DNA from: Gemmataceae bacterium
GTDB lineage: Bacteria > Planctomycetota > Planctomycetia > Gemmatales > Gemmataceae
DNA: 64,000 nucleotides
Assembly: GCA_901538445.1 (NCBI GenBank)
Contig: LR594584.1
Coordinates: 528,572 to 592,571 of the forward strand
Direction of reading: 5' to 3'
A model generated the notes under the pieces. It was given only the letters and a program-made list of their open reading frames with translations, was not told the DNA's origin and searched no databases. Positions 31,678 to 38,655 of this stretch are shown here, piece after piece (positions within the stretch are counted from its first letter, which is position 1; each line of letters begins with the position of its first letter). Both the position numbers and the translations under genes were made by a program.

Positions 31678-33717
31678 GTGGCCGTCCCGATCGCCCGCTG
31701 CCCGGGTTGCAACGCCAAGCTCGCGTCGAAGAACGGGCTCCGGCCCGGGAAGTCGGTCCGCTGCCCGAAGTGCGGCACCCGGTTCGCCATCCCGGAACCG
31801 GCGCTCGCCCACGCGGCCGCGGCCGCACCTCCCGCGGCTCCGGCGACGCCCGCACCCGTGGCGCTGCTCTCGCTCGACGACGACACCCCGCCACCGCCGG
31901 TCCGGCGCAAGGGGCGGGTCCGCCTCGCAATCGCGTGCGTCGTTCTCGTCGCGGTCGGGGCGGGCGGGTTCCTGGTCTACGAGCGTAAGCAGCGCGACGC
32001 GGGCGCAGCGCACGCGAGCATCGAGCAACCGGCCGAGCAAGCGCCGCCGAAAGAGGAGCCGCCCCCGCCGCCCGAAGATCTCGACCGCCCGATCGACGCG
32101 CCCGATGCACCGCCCTTCCCCGGCGTGTTCCCGCGGCGACTGCTGTTCGTATCGGTCACCAAATACACCTTCCTCAACCCGCTCACCGCCGGGCCGCTCC
32201 CCGGGCCGGACCGCACGCGCGCCGCGGCGCTGGCCCTCGCGACGCACTGGAAGGTGCCGGCCGACAAGCCGCACGATCAGGTGTACGTACTCTCCGACAC
32301 CGCCCCGCCACCGGACGCCCGGCCGGGCACGCGGGAGGTCGTTCGCGGCAGCGTCGAACGGTTCCTCGCGACGAGCCGCGCCCAGGACCACGTTGCCATC
32401 TACTTCGGCGGGCACGCGGTCGAAATCGGCGGGAAGGCGTACTTCGCGCCGGCCGACGGCGAGCACGACGACCCGGCCACGCTCGTCGCCGTGGACGAAA
32501 TCTACGCGCATCTGCGGGCGTGCAAGGCGGCGCAGAAGGTGGTGATCTGGGACGTGTGTCGGTTCAACGCGCAGCGCGGCCGGTTGCGGCCCGGCAGCGA
32601 ACCGATGTCGGCGGGGCTCGCGGCCGCACTCGCCGCGGCCCCCGCGGACGTGGAAGTGATGCTCACCTGCCAGCCCGGCGAGAACGCCGCCGAAGTGTTC
32701 TCGGCACCGACCGACAGCGGGACGTTCTCGGGCAGCGCGTTCCTCGAAGCGTTTCGGCTGACCGGCGAGAAGCCCCCCAAGCCGCGGCGGAACGCGCAGC
32801 CGACCGACCCGATCATGACCGCGGCGTGGGCGAGCGTCGTCACGAAGCGGCTCGGTGAACTGGGCGGGGGCTCGCAGACCGTGAAGGTGACCGGCGCGCC
32901 GCGGGCGACCGCGTTCCCGTTCGACGCCGCCGAGCCGCTGCCCCCACGATTCGCGCTCCCCGAGCCGGCGAAGAAGCCGCCCGCTCCGGTGCCGTCGGCC
33001 GAGGTCGCCGCCCTCGTCGCCGAGTTCGCTGTCCCGCCTCTGAAGACGTTCGGCCTGGCCACCCCGCCGCCGGAGTTCCCCGACCGAGCGGCCGCACTCA
33101 GGGACTACAAGGCCGACGTGCCGGTCGACGATGTGCTGAAGAACCGGGCGAAGTACCCGTTCCGGGCCGCGGTGCTCGACGCGCTCGGCGACGTGCGATC
33201 GCTGTGGAAGGTGGTGCCCAAGGGCGGCGGGTTGCGGGTGCGGGAGTCGTTCACCGGCGAGGTGTCCAACACCCTCAAGCGCGACATCAAACTTGACCAG
33301 AACACGCTCGCCATCGGGATCGCCGCGCTGGAGGCCCACAACGACCGGCTCGACGCGCTCCAGAAGGACCGCGCCGCGCAGCCGAAGCGGTGGCAGGCGC
33401 ACTTCGACTACGCGCGCGCCGTGGTGAAGTCGCGGCTCGCGTACCTCAACGAGTACAACCTGATGCTCGGCAACGTGCTCACCGAGACGCTCCCGGCCCG
33501 CGACGCGAAGGCGCGGGAGGACGGTTACCGGCTCGCGAGCACCGACACCGCGAAGATGAAGAGCAAGAAGGACGTGAAGCAACTCGCGACCGAGGCGGCC
33601 GAGCTGTTCGACCGCATCGCCGCCGAGCGCCGGGGCACGCCGTGGGGCGACCAGGCCCGCCGCGACCGGCTCGTCCCCTACGGTATGGCGTGGCAGGCGT
33701 TCGCCTCGAAGCCGTGA
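31678..33717 (+). CDS. Membrane-anchored caspase-like (peptidase C14-type) protein with N-terminal zinc ribbon
   Basis: 679 residues, GTG 31678. An MJ0042-type zinc ribbon with C8/C11 and C29/C32 ('CPGCNAKL', 'VRCPKCGTRF') is followed by one transmembrane helix (about 81-101) and a Pro/Glu-rich linker. The caspase fold contains the dyad His246 in 'IYFGGHAVEIGGKAYF' and Cys294 in 'VVIWDVCRF'. Residues ~470-679 are an unassigned helical domain. Likely a membrane-linked metacaspase-like peptidase with a cytoplasmic zinc ribbon. Targets are unknown; planctomycetes encode many such proteins. Confidence 0.85.
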   Translation: MAVPIARCPGCNAKLASKNGLRPGKSVRCPKCGTRFAIPEPALAHAAAAAPPAAPATPAPVALLSLDDDTPPPPVRRKGRVRLAIACVVLVAVGAGGFLVYERKQRDAGAAHASIEQPAEQAPPKEEPPPPPEDLDRPIDAPDAPPFPGVFPRRLLFVSVTKYTFLNPLTAGPLPGPDRTRAAALALATHWKVPADKPHDQVYVLSDTAPPPDARPGTREVVRGSVERFLATSRAQDHVAIYFGGHAVEIGGKAYFAPADGEHDDPATLVAVDEIYAHLRACKAAQKVVIWDVCRFNAQRGRLRPGSEPMSAGLAAALAAAPADVEVMLTCQPGENAAEVFSAPTDSGTFSGSAFLEAFRLTGEKPPKPRRNAQPTDPIMTAAWASVVTKRLGELGGGSQTVKVTGAPRATAFPFDAAEPLPPRFALPEPAKKPPAPVPSAEVAALVAEFAVPPLKTFGLATPPPEFPDRAAALRDYKADVPVDDVLKNRAKYPFRAAVLDALGDVRSLWKVVPKGGGLRVRESFTGEVSNTLKRDIKLDQNTLAIGIAALEAHNDRLDALQKDRAAQPKRWQAHFDYARAVVKSRLAYLNEYNLMLGNVLTETLPARDAKAREDGYRLASTDTAKMKSKKDVKQLATEAAELFDRIAAERRGTPWGDQARRDRLVPYGMAWQAFASKP

Positions 33718-33759
33718 CCCCGCCCGGTGGAATCACCCGCACCACAGGAGCCCCCCAGG

Positions 33760-34956
33760 ATGTCCGACACCACCCGACGTGCGTTCCTCGGAGCGGCCGC
33801 GGCCGCCGGGGCGAGTGCCGCCGCACTGCCGCGCGACGCACGGGCCGACGCCGGGAGCGGCAACGCCCCCGACCCCCTGCTGTCCGGCAAGGAGCTGCCG
33901 ACGTTCAAGTTCGAGCTGGAGAAGAGCCGCGGGAAGGTGAGCGGGCTGAGCTTCGGGAAGGAGGCGACCGTCGAGCAGTTACCGATCTCGAAGGGGATGG
34001 CCGGGGTCTCGATGCGGCTCGCACCGGGGGTGTCGCGGGAGCTGCACTGGCACGCGAACGCCGCCGAGTGGGCCTACGTCGTCGAGGGCCGGTGCCGCAC
34101 GACGGTGATCGACCCGGGCGGCGGGTCCGAGACCAACGACTTCGACCCCGGCGACGTGTGGTACTTCCCCCGCGGCCACGGGCACTCGATCCAGTGCCTG
34201 GGCGACACGCCGTGCCACTTCATCCTGATCTTCGACAACGGGTACTTCTCGGAGTTCGGCACGTTCAGCGTCACCGACTGGCTCGGCCACGCGCCGCCGG
34301 CGCTGCTCGCCAAGAACCTCGGGCTCCCCGTGGAGGCGTTCGCGAAGTTCCCGAAGGCCGAGGTGTACTTCACGCACGGCAAGGCGCCGCCTGAGCCGGC
34401 GGTGCTGCCGCACCAGGGCAAGTTCCGCAACGCGCCCGAGACCCACAAGTACCGGCTCTCGGTGGAGGCGCCGCACTCGGTCCACCCGGGCGGCCGCGAG
34501 TGGCGGGTCGGGCAGGACAAGTTCCCGATCTCGAAGACGATCACCGGCGTGATCCTCGAACTCGAACCGGGCGGGCTGCGAGAGTTGCACTGGCACCCGA
34601 ACGCCGACGAGTGGCAGTACGTCGTCGCCGGGAGCGACCTCGACGTGACGCTGTTCGGGTCGCACGGCCGGTTCCGGGTCGAGACGCTCGGTGCCGGCGA
34701 CGTCGGGTACATCCCGCAGGGGTACGGGCACTCGATCGAGAACAAGGGGAAGGGCGTCGCGAAGCTCGTGATCGCGTTCAACACCGGGCACTACGAGGCC
34801 ATCGACCTCTCGGCGTGGCTCGCGGCGAACCCGGACTACCTCCTCCGCGACACGTTCGGCGTGCCCGAGGATGTGGTGAAGCAACTGCCGCGGCACCGGG
34901 TGTTCCTCGCGTCGAAGGACGGCCCCGGCGCGGCGGAACCGAACCCCCCGCGGTGA
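33760..34956 (+). CDS. Tat-exported bicupin, oxalate-decarboxylase family
   Basis: 398 residues. A Tat signal 'TTRRAFLGAAAAAGASAAAL' is followed by two cupin domains. Each has metal-binding motif 1 ('ELHWHANAAEW', 'ELHWHPNADEW') and motif 2 ('PRGHGHSIQ', 'PQGYGHSIE'). This is the architecture and length of bacterial bicupin oxalate decarboxylase (Mn-dependent; oxalate to formate and CO2). The flexible lid residues that separate decarboxylase from oxidase could not be assigned, so oxalate oxidase remains possible. It has a strong ribosome site (AGGAG). Confidence 0.88.
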   Translation: MSDTTRRAFLGAAAAAGASAAALPRDARADAGSGNAPDPLLSGKELPTFKFELEKSRGKVSGLSFGKEATVEQLPISKGMAGVSMRLAPGVSRELHWHANAAEWAYVVEGRCRTTVIDPGGGSETNDFDPGDVWYFPRGHGHSIQCLGDTPCHFILIFDNGYFSEFGTFSVTDWLGHAPPALLAKNLGLPVEAFAKFPKAEVYFTHGKAPPEPAVLPHQGKFRNAPETHKYRLSVEAPHSVHPGGREWRVGQDKFPISKTITGVILELEPGGLRELHWHPNADEWQYVVAGSDLDVTLFGSHGRFRVETLGAGDVGYIPQGYGHSIENKGKGVAKLVIAFNTGHYEAIDLSAWLAANPDYLLRDTFGVPEDVVKQLPRHRVFLASKDGPGAAEPNPPR

Positions 34957-34976
34957 TCCGCCGCGGGCCGCCGACG

Positions 34977-34993
34977 TTGGCACCGGGGTTGCA
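34977..34993 (+). promoter_or_regulatory. Sigma-54 promoter ahead of the winged-helix/DUF5985 operon
   Basis: TTGGCACCGGGGTTGCA: full -24 and -12 elements with GG-N10-GC spacing; one of the best matches in the window. Start near 35004, leader about 89 bases to GTG 35093. Confidence 0.72.
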
Positions 34994-35092
34994 GCCCCGA
35001 ACAGCAACCGGCACAAACCACCGCAACGGAGACCAGTTCTTGGACAGAACGGGCGGAACGCTTATACAAGAAGACGGCGTCGGGGTGCGGTC

Positions 35093-35482
35093 GTGACCGA
35101 TCCGTTTCCCCCCGATGTCGTTCGCTTTCTGGACACCCACGTCGAGTCGATCGACCAACTGGAGATGCTCCGGGTGCTCGGCGAGGATCCGGACCGCGGG
35201 TGGCCGGTCTCGGCGCTGGCGGTCGAGGTGCAGGCGGCCCCGGGAGCGGTCGCCGGGCACGCGGCCACGCTGCGCGCCCGGGGGCTCGTCGCCACCGCCG
35301 GACCGGAGGGCGACCCGGTGTGCCGGTTCGCCCCGGCGACGCCCGAGCTCGACGCCCTCACCCGCCGGGTGCTCGGGCTGTACCGCGAGCGGCCGGTGAG
35401 CATGATCAAGTTCGTGTACGCGCGGGCCGCGGACCCGCTGCGGGCGTTCGCCGACGCGTTCCGGCTCCGGAAGGAGGGGTGA
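35093..35482 (+). CDS. Winged-helix-like hypothetical protein, first gene of the DUF5985 operon
   Basis: 129 residues, GTG start. A helical domain 'FLDTHVESIDQLEMLRVLGEDP' is followed by 'WPVSALAVEVQAAPGAVAGHAATLRARGLVA', which reads as a winged helix-turn-helix. A C-terminal helix contains 'RPVSMIKFVYARAADPLRAFADAFRL'. This protein type is usually found directly upstream of two short DUF5985 membrane proteins, as here (next start 3 bases after its stop). May be regulatory or a stress-signalling component. A sigma-54-type promoter precedes it. Confidence 0.78.
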   Translation: MTDPFPPDVVRFLDTHVESIDQLEMLRVLGEDPDRGWPVSALAVEVQAAPGAVAGHAATLRARGLVATAGPEGDPVCRFAPATPELDALTRRVLGLYRERPVSMIKFVYARAADPLRAFADAFRLRKEG

Positions 35483-35484
35483 GG

Positions 35485-35748
35485 GTGGAAGGGGTCGTCT
35501 ACCTCCTGTGCGCCGCCACCGCCCTCGCGTGCGGCGTGCTCCTGGTCCGCGGGTACCGCCGGTCCCGGTCCCGGCTGCTCATGTGGTGCGGGCTGTGCTT
35601 CCTGTTGCTCTGCGCCGAGAACGTGGTCCTGTTCATCGACCTCGTGGTGCTCCCGGACCTGAACCTGCTGGTGGTCCGCCGCGGCCTCACGCTCGCGGGG
35701 GTGTCGGTGCTGTTGTTCGGCCTGGTGTGGGACGCGCCGCGGCGCTGA
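35485..35748 (+). CDS. DUF5985-like membrane protein
   Basis: 87 residues, GTG start after AAGGAGGGG. Three hydrophobic segments ('VVYLLCAATALACGVLLV', 'LLMWCGLCFLLLCAENVVLF', 'RRGLTLAGVSVLLFGLVW') with a basic 'RGYRRSRSRL' loop after the first. It pairs with the next gene; both belong to the same small membrane family. Function unknown. Confidence 0.85.
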   Translation: MEGVVYLLCAATALACGVLLVRGYRRSRSRLLMWCGLCFLLLCAENVVLFIDLVVLPDLNLLVVRRGLTLAGVSVLLFGLVWDAPRR

Positions 35749-35759
35749 CGGGGGCAACG

Positions 35760-36032
35760 ATGGACCAGGTACTGTCCGGGATGATCGCGATGGGGTTCGC
35801 CGTCGCCGGGGTGTTCTTCCTGCGGTTCTGGCGGGACTCCCGGGACCGGTTGTTCGCCATGTTCGCGCTCTCGTTCCTGGTGATGGCCGGGAGCCGGGTC
35901 GCGGTCGCGCTCTCGGACCAGCCCGCGGCCGGCCCGGTCCACTACTGGGTGCGGCTCGTGGCGTTCAGCCTGATCCTCGTCGCGGTCCTCGACAAGAACC
36001 GCCCGCGGCGGGCGGCCCCGCCGCCCGCGTGA
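35760..36032 (+). CDS. DUF5985 membrane protein
   Basis: 90 residues, ATG start. 'GMIAMGFAVAGVFFLRFWRDSRDRLFAMFALSFLVMA' is the DUF5985 signature, followed by a second and third hydrophobic segment and a basic tail. Eleven bases after the previous gene, so the three genes (35093-36032) probably form an operon from the sigma-54 promoter. The function of DUF5985 is unknown. Confidence 0.88.
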   Translation: MDQVLSGMIAMGFAVAGVFFLRFWRDSRDRLFAMFALSFLVMAGSRVAVALSDQPAAGPVHYWVRLVAFSLILVAVLDKNRPRRAAPPPA

Positions 36033-36080
36033 CGCGCCCCCGGCGCGAACCGCCGGGCCGCTCGCACCGTCCCTCCGGTC

Positions 36081-37013
36081 ATGGACACCCCGGCGCGACC
36101 CACGTTCCTCGTCTTCGGCGACCTGCACGGCCGGGTCCTGCCCGCGTTCCGCTTCGCGTCGTACTGGGCGCGGCGGGCCAAGCGACCCATCGCCGGGCTC
36201 CTTCAGGTCGGCGACCTGGGCTACTTCCCGAACCCCGCCGCGATGGACCGCGCCACGGTCCGCCACGCGAAGGACGACCCGCTCGAACTCGGCACGCTCG
36301 ACGTCGTCACCACCAACCCGCTCGCACAGGCCACGTTCGAGGACGACCCGCACGCCCCGCCGGGGCTGTGGTTCACCGCCGGCAACCACGAGGACTTCAA
36401 GGAACTGGAACGGCTCGCGCTGGCGAGCGGCAAGCAACTGGACTTCGCCGTCGATGCGTACTGCAAGGTCCGCGGCATCAAGGACGGGCACGTGAAGGTG
36501 CTCCCCGAGCGCTCGACGTGGGTCATCGAGCCGCCCCCGGAACTCGCGGCGCACCCCGCGGACGCGGCGGCCGAGTTGCGGGTCGGGGCCGTCTGGGGCG
36601 TGGACGGCGACGGGCCGAACGGCCGCAAGAACCTGCCGCACCGCGGCTACATCGACCACCGCGCCGTGGACCGGCTCGCGTGGGAGGAGTTCGACGTGCT
36701 GCTGTCGCACGACGCGCCGAAGGACGCGAAGCGCGTCGGATACGGGAGCGAGGCGCTGCGGGCGCTGATCGGCGTCGCGAAGCCGAAGTTCGCGTTCTTC
36801 GGGCACTACGGCGGCGACGGCTCGTGGCTCGAAGGCGAGCCCGGCGAAACGCAGGTCTACCACCTGGCCGGCTTCGAGCTGCGGACCCGCGACGGGCACC
36901 CCGAGACCGGCAGCGTCGGCGTCCTCGAACACACCGCGGGCTGCTGGGAGTTCAACTTTATCGGCGACGATGACCTCAAGCCCTTCACCCGGCACAACTG
37001 GAAGTGGGTGTGA
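36081..37013 (+). CDS. Calcineurin-like metallophosphoesterase
   Basis: 310 residues. The metal-binding set is clear: 'FGDLHG' (D and H), 'QVGDLGYF' (D), 'FTAGNHEDF' (GNHE), 'VLLSHDAP' (H) and 'FFGHYGG' (GH). No signal peptide, so cytoplasmic. Substrate undetermined; could be a nucleotide or phosphoprotein. It begins 48 bases after the DUF5985 operon and may be read through from it. Confidence 0.9.
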   Translation: MDTPARPTFLVFGDLHGRVLPAFRFASYWARRAKRPIAGLLQVGDLGYFPNPAAMDRATVRHAKDDPLELGTLDVVTTNPLAQATFEDDPHAPPGLWFTAGNHEDFKELERLALASGKQLDFAVDAYCKVRGIKDGHVKVLPERSTWVIEPPPELAAHPADAAAELRVGAVWGVDGDGPNGRKNLPHRGYIDHRAVDRLAWEEFDVLLSHDAPKDAKRVGYGSEALRALIGVAKPKFAFFGHYGGDGSWLEGEPGETQVYHLAGFELRTRDGHPETGSVGVLEHTAGCWEFNFIGDDDLKPFTRHNWKWV

Positions 37014-37041
37014 TGCCGGAGCGCGGTGATCCGGCTGTCTT

Positions 37042-37114
37042 CAGTAGCCGGCCTCTGTGAGGCCGGTGCCTGGAGCCTCGCACACGCCCGGCCTCACAGA
37101 GGCCGGCTACAGTG
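37042..37114. repeat. Dispersed palindromic element, copy 2
   Basis: Core CAGTAGCCGGCCTCTGTGAG and CTCACAGAGGCCGGCTACAG are inverted. Related to the elements at 24926-25050 and 38531-38655, but lacking their outer flanks. Follows the phosphoesterase stop. Confidence 0.62.
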
Positions 37115-37492
37115 CGCTCTCAGCAAGACCTGGTGTGTTGCAGGTGCGGCGCAAAGAAAGTGCCGGCGGCAGTCGCCGCCGGCCCTTAATGGATAGGTTG
37201 GGTGAAGTGAAGTCAGGTGTGAGGGGTGGGTCAGGGGAGCCCCGGCCCGATCGTGTTTGACGCAACAAGGTATTGCACGGGCTGTGCCAAAGGGCGGCGC
37301 AAAGGACTGCACAGCCGCGACGCCCTGGGTTTTCCTGTCGTCGGGCGCGACGGCCGGTCCCGACGCGGCGTGCGCGTGTGGACCGGGCAACGCTCGTCGT
37401 ATCGCGATGTGCAGTGCGGTGCCGAGCAAAGGGAACCCGGACCCGCTACTCTGACTCGACGCCGCAACTTCCCCGGTCGGGTCGCCGCACCG
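37115..37492. other. Gene-free stretch before the SET-domain gene
   Basis: No credible protein gene was seen. One strong hairpin, GCCGGCGGC-AGTC-GCCGCCGGC (37162-37183), is present but has no T-run, so it is not called a terminator. The rest shows no structure I can support. Confidence 0.5.
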
Positions 37493-37849
37493 ATGCACCA
37501 CTTCCGCCTGAAGCCGTCCACGATCCCCGACGCCGGCGTCGGGGTATTCGCCACGACCGACATCCCTCGCGGAACCGTCCTGAAGGAGTTGTTCGCTCCC
37601 GACGACGTGACCCGCCGGACCTGGGCCGAGTTCGCGGCGCTCGACGTGCCGGCCGAGGTGAAGGAGAACTTCGTCACGCGGTACGAGGAGGAGTGCTTCA
37701 CGCCGCGTGACTTCAACCGCATCAGCGTCGGGTGGTTCCTGAACGACTCCGAGGAGCCGAACCTCGCCCACGACGCGAACTACGACTACTTCACCCTCCG
37801 CGACGTGCGGGCCGGCGAGGAGCTACTCATCCGCTACGACGACCTGTGA
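37493..37849 (+). CDS. Small SET-domain protein
   Basis: 118 residues from ATG 37493. SET landmarks 'AGVGVFATTDIPRGTVLKE', 'GWFLNDSEEPNLAHD' (the NHSxxPN-like motif, here NDSEEPNL) and 'DVRAGEELLIRYDDL' (GEELxxxY) are clear. SET domains methylate lysines using AdoMet; bacterial ones are rare-ish and often act on ribosomal or histone-like proteins. The motif has Asp in place of the usual His. It lacks pre/post-SET domains. A single-domain protein with a degenerate motif may or may not be active. Confidence 0.8.
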   Translation: MHHFRLKPSTIPDAGVGVFATTDIPRGTVLKELFAPDDVTRRTWAEFAALDVPAEVKENFVTRYEEECFTPRDFNRISVGWFLNDSEEPNLAHDANYDYFTLRDVRAGEELLIRYDDL

Positions 37850-37929
37850 ACGCGCGTGTGGTGCGGCGGCCAGGTGCCCGGGATCGCTTCCTTACCCCGG
37901 TACCCGGCCGTTCGCCGCGCCCGAGCCCG

Positions 37930-38397
37930 TCACGCGAACTGGACCGAGAACGCGCCCGTCTCGGGCGAGAACGCGAAGTGCGCCGTTCCCGCCGCCGCGA
38001 GCCGCCGGTACGGGCCGGTGCCCTCGCTCGCGGTGTACGTGAAGACCGCCGGGAGCGGGCTGAACCCCGGTTGCAGCGGGCCGAGCAGGTCGAGTGCGAT
38101 CGTGCCGTGCGTGTCGGCCAGCGCCACCCGCCCGATCGCGCGGCCGCGGGCCGCGAACCCGACGCCGCGGACCCACCCGGTCAGTTCAAAGCTGCCCATC
38201 CCGGCGAGCGCCACGGTGCCCGACAGGTCGAACACGGTCCCGACGTCGGGGAGCGCGTGCGTCCCGGTGTCGGTGCCGCCGCCCTGCCCGTTCAGGTGCC
38301 GTCCCCCACCCGCCCGCTCGCGGGCCGGCGGCGCGGGGGTCGCGGCGTGCGGGTCGAGACGCGCACCGGCGGCCCGGCTCCCAGCGTGCTTCGTCAT
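37930..38397 (-). CDS. Hypothetical beta-barrel-like protein
   Basis: 155 residues from ATG 38397. The first 55 residues are basic and Pro/Ala/Gly-rich without a signal peptide. The rest is strand-rich: 'VFDLSGTVALAGMGSFELTG', 'GTIALDLLGPLQPGFSPLPA', 'FTYTASEGTGPYRRLAAAGT'. This looks like a small calycin-type barrel that recurs in planctomycete proteins. No function can be assigned. It converges with the SET gene with 80 bases between stops. Confidence 0.7.
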   Translation of the reverse strand: MTKHAGSRAAGARLDPHAATPAPPARERAGGGRHLNGQGGGTDTGTHALPDVGTVFDLSGTVALAGMGSFELTGWVRGVGFAARGRAIGRVALADTHGTIALDLLGPLQPGFSPLPAVFTYTASEGTGPYRRLAAAGTAHFAFSPETGAFSVQFA

Positions 38398-38530
38398 GAG
38401 TTTCGCGCCCCGGTGAGACACGGCATGTCCTCCTAACGTGCCCGGTGGCCGAACGCGACCACCCACTGGGTACATCGATTTCGGCGCGCAGAACGAGCGC
38501 GACTTCCGGATTTTTTTCTTGGGGATCGGT

Positions 38531-38655
38531 CACCCCAAGTTCGCTTGATGCGTGGGTATTCTGTAGCCGGCCTCTGTGAGGCCGGGCCTGTGCGAGGCCA
38601 CAAGCACCGACCTCATCGAGGCCGGCTACAGGAACACATCAAAACAGAGGTGGTG
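38531..38655. repeat. Dispersed palindromic element, copy 3
   Basis: TTCTGTAGCCGGCCTCTGTG...GAGGCCGGCTACAGGAACAC, together with outer matches (CAAGTTCG.TTGAT.CGTGG on the left, ACATCAA on the right), matches copy 1 over most of its length. It directly abuts the end of the kinase gene (stop at 38656), so it may also act as its terminator. Confidence 0.65.

Noticed and set aside
30661..33582. Long minus-strand open frame across the RluA and caspase genes
   Set aside because: No domain or signal, and the plus-strand frames have recognisable active sites.
37162..37183. Terminator between the phosphoesterase and SET genes
   Set aside because: Strong 9-bp hairpin but no T-run follows it.
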